Assembly (NCBI GenBank): GCA_010015655.1
Contig: ML976674.1
Coordinates: forward strand, 124,001-188,000
Direction: 5' to 3'
DNA from: Bimuria novae-zelandiae CBS 107.79
Lineage: Eukaryota; Ascomycota; Dothideomycetes; Pleosporales; Didymosphaeriaceae
DNA length: 64,000 nt
A program made the translations under genes and the position numbers. The notes below the pieces were generated by a model. That model had not been told where the DNA came from, made no database searches, and was given only the letters and a program-made list of their open reading frames with translations. Below are positions 46,476 through 55,681 of this stretch, one piece after another (the stretch's first letter is position 1; every line of letters starts with the position of its first letter).

Positions 46476-47992
46476 TTAATCGAGCGAAGCAAGGCAATCC
46501 GACTCTTCAAGGACACTGAACCGGACGCCCTTATCTGCAAACTTCAGCGGCAGTGGTATTTCCTCTTCCACTTGGGTAGAATAGGGAATCTCGAAGCTCT
46601 CGTGTTGAATGACGAGCTCTCGTAGATGGGGAAGGTAGTGCGGACAGTCATCTGCCAGCCGATACAGAGCGCGTTCCGCAAAGAAACTCGAGGCTGTCGA
46701 ATTGATATATCGCATCGTATAAGTGATTGTTAGATGCTCTATTGTTGACGGTAGCAGTTGTGAAATAGATTTTCTAGGTACGCTCATCGGAGAGATGTTT
46801 CCGAACCGATAATAGGGAATGAAACTGTCACATATTTTGGCCTCTTTCAGAGATCTCATCTCGTGCAGGATAAAACAAGCTGGAGACGTGGCGTTGTTGG
46901 ACCAAAAGTCCGCTCTGTCCGCCAAGAGCCACAGCGTCTCCAATGTCTGTTGGTGCTTCAAGAGGTTCGGGAGCAGGTCTGGCGTCTCATGGGACATCTC
47001 GCACCATAAGATAGACCAATGACAAATGAAGTGGCGGAGATTGTCGCAAACGATCAGAACATCGTTGACCACTTTGTGTCCGAGGGTACATTCAGTGAGT
47101 TCGATGCGCTGTAGATTCTTGAGAGTTAGACCAACATGTGGGACCTGTACACTCCTACCGGTGGCTCCCAAAGCGCGAATTTCAGTCAGCAAAGGCAACT
47201 CAATGAGACCACATAGAATTTCTTCGAAGCCTATACAATCACCTGCCTTAGCGTTCGTTTGGAAAGTGAGCCTCTCCAACTTAAGCAAGCTGTGCCCCGG
47301 AACGAGGGGGAAATGACCATTCTCGGGAACAAATTGAAGTAGCCGTTCCCAAAGTGAACAGTTTTCAATTTCGAGAGAAACGACGGATATTTTCCGGATG
47401 TTTGGAGCAATTAAAATGACGTCCGCGAGCTTTTCGACATATTCGTTCACTGAGTACAGTCAGAGATTATAGCTCCAGATAAAAAACAAAGGTTGGACGC
47501 AGGAAGAACTTGGTGCTACATATTTGAACACAACGTACACATTCCTGAACGTACGGACTACGCGGCACATGAAATGTGGGACAAGAATCAATACTTACCC
47601 AGGTGTAGGGCATCGTCACCATTGTTTTCCACATCAAGGTGAAGATCGTTTCCAAAACAATCGCTGAGAAGATTCTCCACGTATTCGAGATGAGAGCAGA
47701 GCTCTTCATTTCCCGTAATAGTTTTCCAGAACAGGCGTAAAGTTGTTAGTCCGTACCAGGTTGTCGATCCAGTGATCGAGCTATAAAGCACCGGAACAGC
47801 AAGCCGATTTAGCCTCTGCGATGTGAGACAAAGCGCATAGAGCGCATTTCTTCGATGGTAATTCTCATATTGTCGGTTCCTTTCTTTCTGTTTATTTTTG
47901 AACGCCCTTGTTTGAGGTTTATCGAGCCGGACAGCATGCAGTTTGGAGAAAATGAGAACAAGGAGCTCATCAGGTAGATCGAGCAGTTGCAT
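46476..47992 (-). CDS. F-box protein with LRR-like C-terminal part
   Basis: Two exons (47992-47599 and 47449-46476) separated by a 149-base intron with GTAAGT donor give 455 residues. The N-terminus MQLLDLPDELLVLIFSKL is an F-box, followed by YALCLTSQRLNRLAVPVLY, the usual second helix pair. The rest has leucine-rich-repeat-like periodicity (LLKLERLTFQTN, LTEIRALGAT, LKNLQRIELTECTLG). Such proteins are substrate adaptors of SCF ubiquitin ligases through Skp1; the substrate is unknown. It is convergent with nothing nearby and shares no obvious sequence with the F-box-like genes at 35700/41947 beyond the motif. Confidence 0.8.
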
Positions 47993-48552
47993 CTTTTTTT
48001 TTTTATCTCGCTTTCCCTTGCCGTAGTAGTTTAAACGAAGAGATTTGGTTTCGAGTTCTCAGCTAGATTTGTGCTGTAAAAGCGGCACCCGTAGTCCCAC
48101 CTTGGTCCTTGCTCGTCCCTCTAGGCTCTAAAGTACGCGCGCGCGAGGCAGCAGCGTCGTCGTGGTTGAATAATCTGGCGAGAAGCTTAGTTTTGGGGAC
48201 GGAACCGCTTCCTGTTCTTGATCGTGCAATCCACAGCGCGCCTTTGATCTCCTTATGGTAGAGCTGGGGAGAACCAACAGGATGCTGGCCTGACTGTTGG
48301 AAACCGTGATGACCCAAAAAGTGTGGATGGTGGGGTCGGTCGTTGGCAACGTCAACAACCTGGCAAATTATTCTTACTAAGCTGTTGGTGCCAAATCAGG
48401 TTAGCGGGTTCTACGTCATGAGCCACTGCTGCTAGAGTCCTATTGTGCAAGGCTACCTTAAGGTATTGTGAAAAGGTGAGCAGTCACCTGCAGAAGACGA
48501 CGATTCTCCTATACAATTACGCACATGTCTAGACTACCACCAACCTTTGAAA
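47993..48552. other. Intergenic
   Basis: A T-rich run (complement of poly-A) lies at 47,994-48,004 just upstream of the F-box gene. No convincing gene; minus-strand short frames at 48063-48358 lack motifs. Confidence 0.5.
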
Positions 48553-49118
48553 TTATACCACCCTCCGCACTTTGCCAGTCTCCACCTCATAAACCCACCC
48601 TGTAACCCGTATGCCCTCCTCCACCGCCCTGCTCTTCAGCCATTCCACATCCTCCCTCACTTTCTCCTCCAAGTCTGGAAAGGCCAGAAAATCGAGGCCT
48701 TCGACTTCCTTCGCCGCCGCTTCACCTTTGTTCTTCTTCACCAGGCCTCGCGCTGTCTCATTATCAAACGTCAACATGCCGCAGCCCGTGTGCTTGACCA
48801 GAAGCACTTCCGTCGTGCCCAGCAGCTGTTGACTTATGACGAGCGAGCGGAAGGCATCACGGGCGGAGGCACCTGCATTGCGAATGACGTGGGCAGCGCC
48901 GAGGGGGATGTTGAAGGCGGCGGCAGGGTCGATGCGCGCGTCCATGCATGTTACTACAGGTTATCGTTAGCTAAATTTACTACATTACAAGTGGACGTAG
49001 TGGGAATCCACGTACGACCAGTATAATGATGACTGGGAGGGAGTGCAAGGTCCCCCTGTGTGAAAGAAGCTGCATAGGCCTTGTTGCCCTCGACTAGGTT
49101 GTTTTCTCCTAACGACAT
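48553..49118 (-). CDS. Beta-class carbonic anhydrase
   Basis: Two exons (49118-49019 and 48953-48553) joined through a 65-base intron give 166 residues. The splice creates V-T-C-M-D-A-R. Zinc ligands are Cys36, His88 and Cys91 (HTGCG), with the Asp38-Arg40 dyad, all in the expected places. The protein catalyses reversible hydration of CO2 to bicarbonate. The short length and lack of a targeting sequence point to a small cytosolic beta-CA type. The donor GTCGTA is unusual, but the phase and motif reconstruction support it. The C-terminus (VTGWVYEVETGKVRRV) matches the family's usual end. Confidence 0.88.
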
Positions 49119-49510
49119 GGTGGGTCCGCTCGATAGATGGAGACTCTTTTAATTGCGTTTCACTTGGGGGTAGTAAGGAGGTACCCGAATGGGGGCTATG
49201 TAACTATATAGCTCCTGGATGCCATGCGCATCTTGTCCGCAAGCACGAATCGCGAGAGAGCGGGGTATGATTGCGCCATACGAGGCTGTGGTATCCGCCG
49301 AGCTACAAAGAAAGCGTGTGTGAACGTGACGGAAAAGCAAGGAAGGAATGCTTGGAGATAGGGAGCGCATACTTCGCGATAGGTACCAGTAGTTGTCAGT
49401 GGAGGGGTCTTATCGATACGCTACGCGGCTTATGTAAAAACTGTTTGTCGCGCCCATCGTGCGGGCCTCGCAAACCTCACGCGTCTTTCCATCTGTAACA
49501 TCACAATTCA
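49119..49510. other. Divergent promoter region
   Basis: Between carbonic anhydrase (minus) and the F-box pseudogene (plus). No gene or special motif recognised. Confidence 0.5.
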
Positions 49511-51012
49511 ATGTCAGTGGCTGCTGATAACCCCGAGTCTGCATCCACGCTCGCCGAACTGCCTGCTGAGCTTCTTTTGGAAATACTACAGTATCTCAAC
49601 ACGATGCGCGGCTATATTTCCGCACCCGAAGATGAAGCTGCACGCCGCGCCGAGAGTGCGGAAAGGATCTCTGCTTCGCACAACTTGACTCTCACGTGCC
49701 GCCGTCCGAACACGATTGTCATTCCCTTTCTCTATGGCTCTTTGATTGGGATCGGTAGTGAGAACAGCTGGCGTAGTGTGAACTTTCTCCTGAGGACGCT
49801 CGCTGCGAAACCGGCACTCAATAAACCACGTTCGATACATCGAGACCGAATACACTGAAAACGACTGGTCCGGCAACTCTATCCTTGAATTGGGAAAGGC
49901 GATGACAGAGCTACTACAGCACGAATATTGGGCATCTAGCGCATCGCAATACGCTAAGCTTGATGTTTCCCGTCCCGCTTCTACTGGATCCTGGGTCGTC
50001 TCCTGCCTCATCTTGCTGGCTCAGAATCGCTCAGAATCTACACAGCCTGGGAGTCCACGGTGCTTGGAAGGTCATGCTGGTCTTGCCACCACAACATAAT
50101 ACGAACTTGCGAGAACTTGCATCCGTATCCTGGGGGGATAATACGGTTGTAGTCCGTACACCACCGCTTTCCGGGACAATCTATAGTCCTCTCCTCATGT
50201 TCCTGTGCTCGAAGCAGTTGGGCTTTCATGTCGATGCGTCTGTTCGTTCTGTTCTCGCTGGCGGCCAAGGGCAGTTAGTACCAGTGGAGGAATTAATACT
50301 TGAGGGCAATTGGCACGTAACGGATATAGGTATGTTCATCAGTAAGTGCAAGTCTCTCCGACGCTTCCACTGCCGATGGACGGCCGCTCCCGAAGGCGAA
50401 CCTATCAACCTGGCAGCGCTCCGTTTCGACCTCAGACATCTTGAAAGCAGCTTGGAGTCACTCATTTTGGACACATTGGACTCCACCTGGATGGTCGAAC
50501 TGGATAGAGAGATCCCGACAATAGGAAGCCTGCACGAGTTTGGGGTCATGAAACACCTGGAAGTCTCAGGCATGGTATTATGGAACGACGAGAATCTAGA
50601 CGAGGATCTAGACAAGGAGGAAGATGCTCCATCTAAGCAACCGCCTCTTTCTTGGATACTCCCACCGTCTCTAGAAACGCTGGTGATCAATGTTGAGTGG
50701 AATTACTTGGTCGAGGACGGTCTTTCAGGTCTATCCAAAGATTGGACTGTCCATTTGCCAAACTTGAAGAGCATCGATTGTTCCTGGCGGCCTGCTCCCA
50801 TGGACTCTGGGGAACATCTCACCGCCGAGTTTGAAAAGGTGGGGGTCGCACTCAAGTTAGACATAGCTAAGACTGTCGAGGAGGAAGAGGCGCGAATCGA
50901 AAAGTATATGACGCGAATGATGGAGGTAGCGGATCGCCTTGATGAAGCAGTTGAGGCCTTCGAACAGGCAATGACTGACTCAGATCACGAGAATCTCGCG
51001 ACAATAGATTAG
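49511..51012 (+). pseudogene. F-box protein gene with two frameshifts
   Basis: Starts MSVAADNPESASTLAELPAELLLEILQYLN (F-box). The coding frame changes at about 49,820 and again at 50,019-50,038. Dropping one A from the AAA at 49823-49825 joins KPALN to NHVRYIETEY. Removing one copy of a 10-base tandem duplication at 50019-50038 joins CLILLAQN to LHSLGVHGAW. After that the frame is open to TAG/TAA at 51012, with LRR-like segments (LVPVEELILEGNWHV, LESLILDTLDSTW, LETLVINVEW) and an acidic, coiled C-terminus. No splice signals explain the shifts. Loss of function is likely unless these are assembly errors. It resembles the gene at 46476-47992 in architecture. Confidence 0.7.
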
Positions 51013-51195
51013 GAAATGTAGTGCCTCTTCGGTAAATATATATCCTTTGTTCTCAAATTGACTCTCTTCATTATGGAAGTGTTCCAAGTGCGATGCTGAC
51101 GTGCCACAGTCTTCCCCACTGTTCACGTTTGAAACTTTGGGACCATATCGTCACCTTTGCTCCGCTCTTCTCCCCACACCGCGAGGGGCTCTAAG

Positions 51196-52272
51196 TTACA
51201 CCACTTTGATTTCAAATTTCCCAGTCGCAACTGGTCTTCTTTGCGCCCACGCTATGCCATCTTCGACAGCCTTGTCCCACTGCGCAGAGGCTTTCAGAGC
51301 AGGTCCAAATCTTCTAAACCCGTGAGGCACACCCTTGAACAGCCTGACTTCGGTAGGCACGTTCGCTTCAGCCAACAGCTTGGCATACAGCAGTGCCTCG
51401 TCCCGTAGCGGATCCAGTCCTGCAACACCAAAAATGGTAGGTGGCATTCCCTTGACGACGTCTGCCGTAGCTGCAGTGAGCACATTGGTCTTGGGATCCT
51501 CCAATTCGACCTTCGGTATCTTCAAAAGCGACGTAAATGCGTAACATGCTTTCATGGGCAGGACTGGCGCATTCTCGTTCTCCACAATGGATGAGATCTC
51601 CCGGCTTTTCATTTGCTTCATCGGTCCTTCGGCGTATGTCTCGTGATGGGCTAGAATCGGGATAATGAGAACCTGTGCAGCGATTTCTGGGAGACGGTTC
51701 AGGGCCACGTTCTTTCCACGCTGTTTCTCTAGCACCAGCGAAGCGGTTAGCTGTCCGCCGGCTGAGACGCCGCCTACCACGACTTTTGACCGGTCAACCT
51801 TGAGCGTGTTTGTATTCTTGTGGAGCCAGATGAACGCATCCTGGGAGTCAAGCCATGCGGTTGGGAAAGTGTATTCGGGAGTATGCCGGTAATTGACATT
51901 GAGCACAACACATTTCGCGTTGATGGCCGTGTTAGCACAGACGGCGTCTTCGCTGTTGAGTGTACCAAACAGGAAGCCGCCACCGTGGAAATGCAGATAT
52001 ACCGGCGCGATCTCATCCTCGGGGAGGGAAACTGGGCGGTAGCTGCGAGCCTCGATTGTTGAACCGTCACGCGTTGGAATGGTGTGATCTTTGGTCCGTA
52101 CATGCGGTCCCAGTTTCTCCATGAATTTTGCAGATGCCTCCTCTCGTCCACCGTTGACTAGGGCCTTGGATGCTTCCGGGTCAAGGCTGAAGTCGAAGAA
52201 CGGGACTGGAAGTGTCTTCTCTATAGCGAGCCATTCTTCTGAAGGACCACCGTACTCGCTGAAATCGCACAT
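51196..52272 (-). CDS. Alpha/beta hydrolase, HSL-type esterase
   Basis: Single exon, 358 residues. The oxyanion-hole motif HFHGGGF is at 94-100. The nucleophile is Ser170 in GGVSAGG, with acid Asp287 in GLDPLRD and His317 in VPHGF. These define the hormone-sensitive-lipase group of alpha/beta hydrolases (family IV esterases). No signal peptide is visible, so it is probably cytosolic; it would act on short-chain esters or small lactones. The substrate is unknown. A hAT transposon begins only about 140 bases upstream of the start codon and may have displaced the promoter. Confidence 0.88.
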   Translation of the reverse strand: MCDFSEYGGPSEEWLAIEKTLPVPFFDFSLDPEASKALVNGGREEASAKFMEKLGPHVRTKDHTIPTRDGSTIEARSYRPVSLPEDEIAPVYLHFHGGGFLFGTLNSEDAVCANTAINAKCVVLNVNYRHTPEYTFPTAWLDSQDAFIWLHKNTNTLKVDRSKVVVGGVSAGGQLTASLVLEKQRGKNVALNRLPEIAAQVLIIPILAHHETYAEGPMKQMKSREISSIVENENAPVLPMKACYAFTSLLKIPKVELEDPKTNVLTAATADVVKGMPPTIFGVAGLDPLRDEALLYAKLLAEANVPTEVRLFKGVPHGFRRFGPALKASAQWDKAVEDGIAWAQRRPVATGKFEIKVV

Positions 52273-52414
52273 CTTCGCTGGGATCTGGGCCTGGTCTGGA
52301 ATTCCTCGTATTGAGATAGAAGCACGAGCGCAGTTGATGTGGTTGTCTTCGATGCGGGGTTACTGTTGAGGAGAGGAACCGTGGTGGTACGTGCTCGGAT
52401 GAGGCTGAGCTTCC

Positions 52415-52470
52415 CAGAGTTGCGGCCGATAGCCTATCGGTTCGATAGCCTATCCGATAGGGCTTGGCAG
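52415..52470 (+). repeat. hAT left end with subterminal CGATAG repeats
   Basis: Terminal inverted repeat followed by a palindromic CCGATAGCCTATCGG and further CGATAGCCTATCC units. Confidence 0.85.
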
Positions 52471-52559
52471 CTAATTTTCTCGCAGCGAGAATAGGATATA
52501 ATTACGGTCTTAGAATAAAGAACTAAAACCCCTTATTATTACTATAGATAATACTTTCT

Positions 52560-53648
52560 TTAATAAACTTAATAATAACTTATCTTCTATTTTTTTTAAG
52601 TACTATTAACACTAAAACTAATATGTCCTTAATTATAATAAGTTATATATTAAGATAAGCCTCCTTAATCTATAAGTATTACTATTTAACAACAAAAAAG
52701 AAAAAGGCTTAAACTAGAAAAGTTACTTTTATAAATATTACCTGTCTTAAGAAGACCTAAAAGGATACTATACCTTAATAAAAGGACTGCGGCGCTATCT
52801 ATAAAGAGTCTATAATATTAAATAGAGCCTAGTAGAGAATAATATTCGTACAACACTAAAATCTATAAGAGAGAACTTAGTTTAAGCACTATATAAAGAT
52901 TTTCTAAAAAAGGGAGAAGTTTAAGATCTTAAGGACGAGGTTCTAAAGGGGACATTATAAAAGAATATCGTAAAATAAGCACTTGTAAACCTTATTATTA
53001 TATAATAGCTTCTATTCTTTTATATAGAGTAGCTAGAGTTTTACACTTTTATTAAAGTAATAAATTAAGAAGCATCCTTGCTTATTTCTATCTATTATTT
53101 AATAATAATAGACTAGATCCTAGAATACTTTGTTAAAAGCTAAAACATTATATAAAAAGTACTTTAGTCTATATAGATAAATATTTATCTTACTATTAAT
53201 ATTTAAACTTCTTTAAGCTATTCCCTTTTTCTTAGAATCTTTGCTAGCTTTGTAGATATTTATAATAAATATTAGAATCCCTTAATCGCTCTTTATCTAG
53301 TTTATAGTTAAAGTAGTTTAAATTAATAGGAGGCGCTTCGTTTAGTTCTTATTAGTTATAGAATTAACACAAAAATTAGAGCTCTTGTTAGAGATAATAC
53401 TAGATTAAATAATGTTCTTTATTATATAATAGGCTAATAGCTTAGCCTTAAGCATAAGATTACCTATAACGTAACGTATTAAAGGATCCGCTATTAAGGG
53501 CATGTTATTAATCTTATTATTTAAGCCTTTCTATTTAGTTCTAAAAAAGATAAGAATCTCATGGAATCGTACGATAAGGAATATAAGGAGCTAAAAGGAG
53601 AAGATAATAAGGAAGAAATCGCACTACTAATATTATAGACAGCAAAGC
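52560..53648 (+). pseudogene. hAT transposase, N-terminal and middle part, RIP-degraded
   Basis: The plus-strand frame across stops reads a BED-like start region (GYYTLIKGLRRYL near 52,750). Later come RLVLISYRINTKIRALVRDNT (53,338-53,400) and IRYQGHVINLI-AFLF (53,478-53,540). The last corresponds to the conserved IRC.GH.LNL...F segment of fungal hAT transposases. The Cys there reads Tyr, a RIP-type change. It is interrupted at 53654 by a solo LTR and continues towards 54,415. Confidence 0.7.
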
Positions 53649-53653
53649 CAAAA

Positions 53654-54105
53654 TGTTACGACCACGAACCCCACAAGGATGAAGAAGCCAGACAATTACG
53701 CCAAGAGAGTAATTATTAACGAAGTAGCAGAGTTAACGGGACCTAACAGGGCGCGGGGCAGCTTAGTTAGCAGTCACGTGACAAAGTCCCGCATAAAGGG
53801 AAGTCCCATGGGACTACTATAGTCCCTGGGACTACAGGGCCTTGGCGGGACTACGAAGAAGGAATAGGCTAGTATATAGTATGGCAACTTTCCTATTGTT
53901 GTTTCCTTCCTTGTAGTTAACTTATATATCTTCTGTGCGAGTACGTTCTCCTATACAGACTAATAGTTATCTTATTTATTATAAGATTAGATTGTTTAGC
54001 CGCGCTAAGTGTCGCATTAACTTATACCACTAAATAATCCGTGAAGCACCACGATACCTTACCGCCCTAACCCGGATCGGACTAAGGTGTGAGCGCCTCA
54101 TAACA
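53654..54105 (+). repeat. Solo gypsy LTR, third U3 type
   Basis: 452 bases, TGTTACGACC..TCATAACA, flanked by CAAAA (53649-53653 and 54106-54110). The last ~230 bases match R-U5 of elements A, B and D. The first ~220 bases are a different U3 with TCACGTGAC and several GGGAC/GTCCC words. Confidence 0.9.
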
Positions 54106-54415
54106 CAAAAGATAGAAGAAAAAAGAAAAGGGAAGACAGGCCTAAGATATTATTTAAGAAAAGAAGTAAAAACATTTAAGATATTATAAAACTAATAAGA
54201 AAGTTCTATAATATTATTATATATATTTATAGTTTAGCTAATTATATAATATAGTGTAAAGATCGCGATAACAAAATTATTCCTCTTAATAATTATATAA
54301 GATAGAATAGCTAGTTTACTATATTAAATATAGCTCTAGAGGATAGAGTAAGGTCTGCACTTTAGCTTTATATTAATCATTATTAAGATAATATCTTAAA
54401 AGATAATATTCCTAT

Positions 54416-54948
54416 TGTTATGAGGCTCTCACACCTTGTTCCAATCCGGGTTAGGGCGGTAAGGTATCGTGGTGCTTCACGGATTATTTAGTAGTATAAG
54501 TTAATGCGACACTTAGCGCGAGGCTAGATAATTTAATCTTATAATAAAGTAAGATAACTATTAGTCTATATAGGAGAACGTACTCGCACAGAAGATATAT
54601 AAGTTAACTACAAGGAGGGAAACAACATAGGAGAATCGTCACACTATATACTAGTCTGTTTCCTCCCTTGTCCCTGGGTGCTCTGTTATTCCCCACAGAG
54701 CGCAGTCGCTCTGTGGGCCCTTACAGAGCGTCGGTGTGTCGGCGCTCTATCCGCCAAGACAGAGCGTCATCACGTGATACGCCCGTTTGGTATGTCGGCG
54801 CTTTGTCCGCCAAGACAAAGCGTCGTCACGTAATACATTAGTCTAGCGTGTTGCCCTACGGCCCTCGTGCCGTGCGACCTGCGTCCCTTCCTGGACACCT
54901 CGTCCACTATAGAGATTCATTCCTACGCTATCCTTCGGGATCGTAACA
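54416..54948 (-). repeat. Element D 3' LTR
   Basis: 533 bases. R-U5 resembles the other gypsy LTRs. U3 is unique to D and holds two 56-base-spaced units with CGG-N8-CCG (54740-54753, 54796-54809) and ATCACGTGAT. Confidence 0.93.
54649..54860 (-). promoter_or_regulatory. U3 promoter region of element D with paired CGG triplets
   Basis: Each unit contains an inverted CGG/CCG pair separated by 8 bases next to an inverted GCGCTCTGTC/GACAGAGCG pair and CACGTGA. Zn2Cys6 proteins of the Gal4 class typically bind CGG triplets as dimers. This is a candidate binding region for the protein encoded at 55103-55681; the link is inference. Confidence 0.45.
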
Positions 54949-54962
54949 CTATCCCCCCTCTT
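54949..54962 (-). other. Polypurine tract of element D
   Basis: Minus strand reads AAGAGGGGGGATAG directly before the 3' LTR. Elements A and B have tracts ending in the same GGATAG. Confidence 0.85.
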
Positions 54963-55102
54963 AAAGGTATTGTCCCGATATCTTTGTATTTCGGTTGTCG
55001 CGGCGTCGCCCGGGGTTAGCGCCGCAGCGCCTACATAAGGTCGCCCGTCCCCGCCCTTGTCGTAAGTAGTCATCCTCTCGGATTTCCCTAGCCTCCCTGA
55101 CC

Positions 55103-55681
55103 ATGCCAAAAGCTTCAAAACCTGCGTCCACGCAGCGACATCACGATCGTGTGGCTGCTATTCTTGCTACAAACGTAGAGATGCCTTCTCCTTGTGGGCG
55201 TTGTAAGAAGAAGGGTTTAAAGTGTATTGTAGAGATTCAGACGGGTTTCTGTGCTTTCTGTATTCAGGCAAAAGCTCGTTGCGACCTTGTGTTAATAAAC
55301 ACGGAGCGTCGCGAGCTTAAGCAGCGTAAGAGGCAGGCTCGTATTGCCTTTCTACAGGCCTAAGAAGAACTTGCCCGCGCGGAGCGGGAGCTTCTTGAGA
55401 TTAAGAAAGAAGAGCGGAGGCGTGTGCTTAAAGATATTACCTTGACTATGGAGTTGGAAGAGTTGGAACGTGCCGCGGGGCTCCTAGAGCCAATTCCTAG
55501 GGGTACGATCGCTCCTCCCATCGTTTTATCGCCCCCGCCCGTAGGCTGGTCACAGGCTGATTTATTTACTTCCTTTAATCCCTCCGTACCCTTCGACTTC
55601 TCTGAGTTTCTTGCAGATCCGGCCGCGGGACTTCTGGATGCTCCTCATAGAACCTCTCCAGCGCTGTCCTGCAGTTCGTGA
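55103..55681 (+). pseudogene. Antisense Zn(II)2Cys6 regulator-like gene of element D, one nonsense codon
   Basis: From ATG 55103 (context GACCATGCC) the frame runs 193 codons with a single TAA at 55361-55363. CAA to TAA would be RIP. Residues from about 31 show C-x2-C-x6-C-x8-C-x2-C-x6-C (CGRCKKKGLKC ... CAFC ... ARC), the exact spacing class of Gal4-type binuclear zinc clusters. A Lys/Arg linker and a charged coiled-coil-like helix follow (ELARAERELLEIKKEERRR). The tail is aromatic/acidic (GWSQADLFTSFNPSVPFDF) and resembles an activation segment. The gene lies between 3' LTR and pol on the opposite strand, and its end overlaps the pol end. Base composition is normal, unlike the rest of the element. 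It is likely a nuclear DNA-binding protein; its target is inferred, not shown. Confidence 0.72.
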
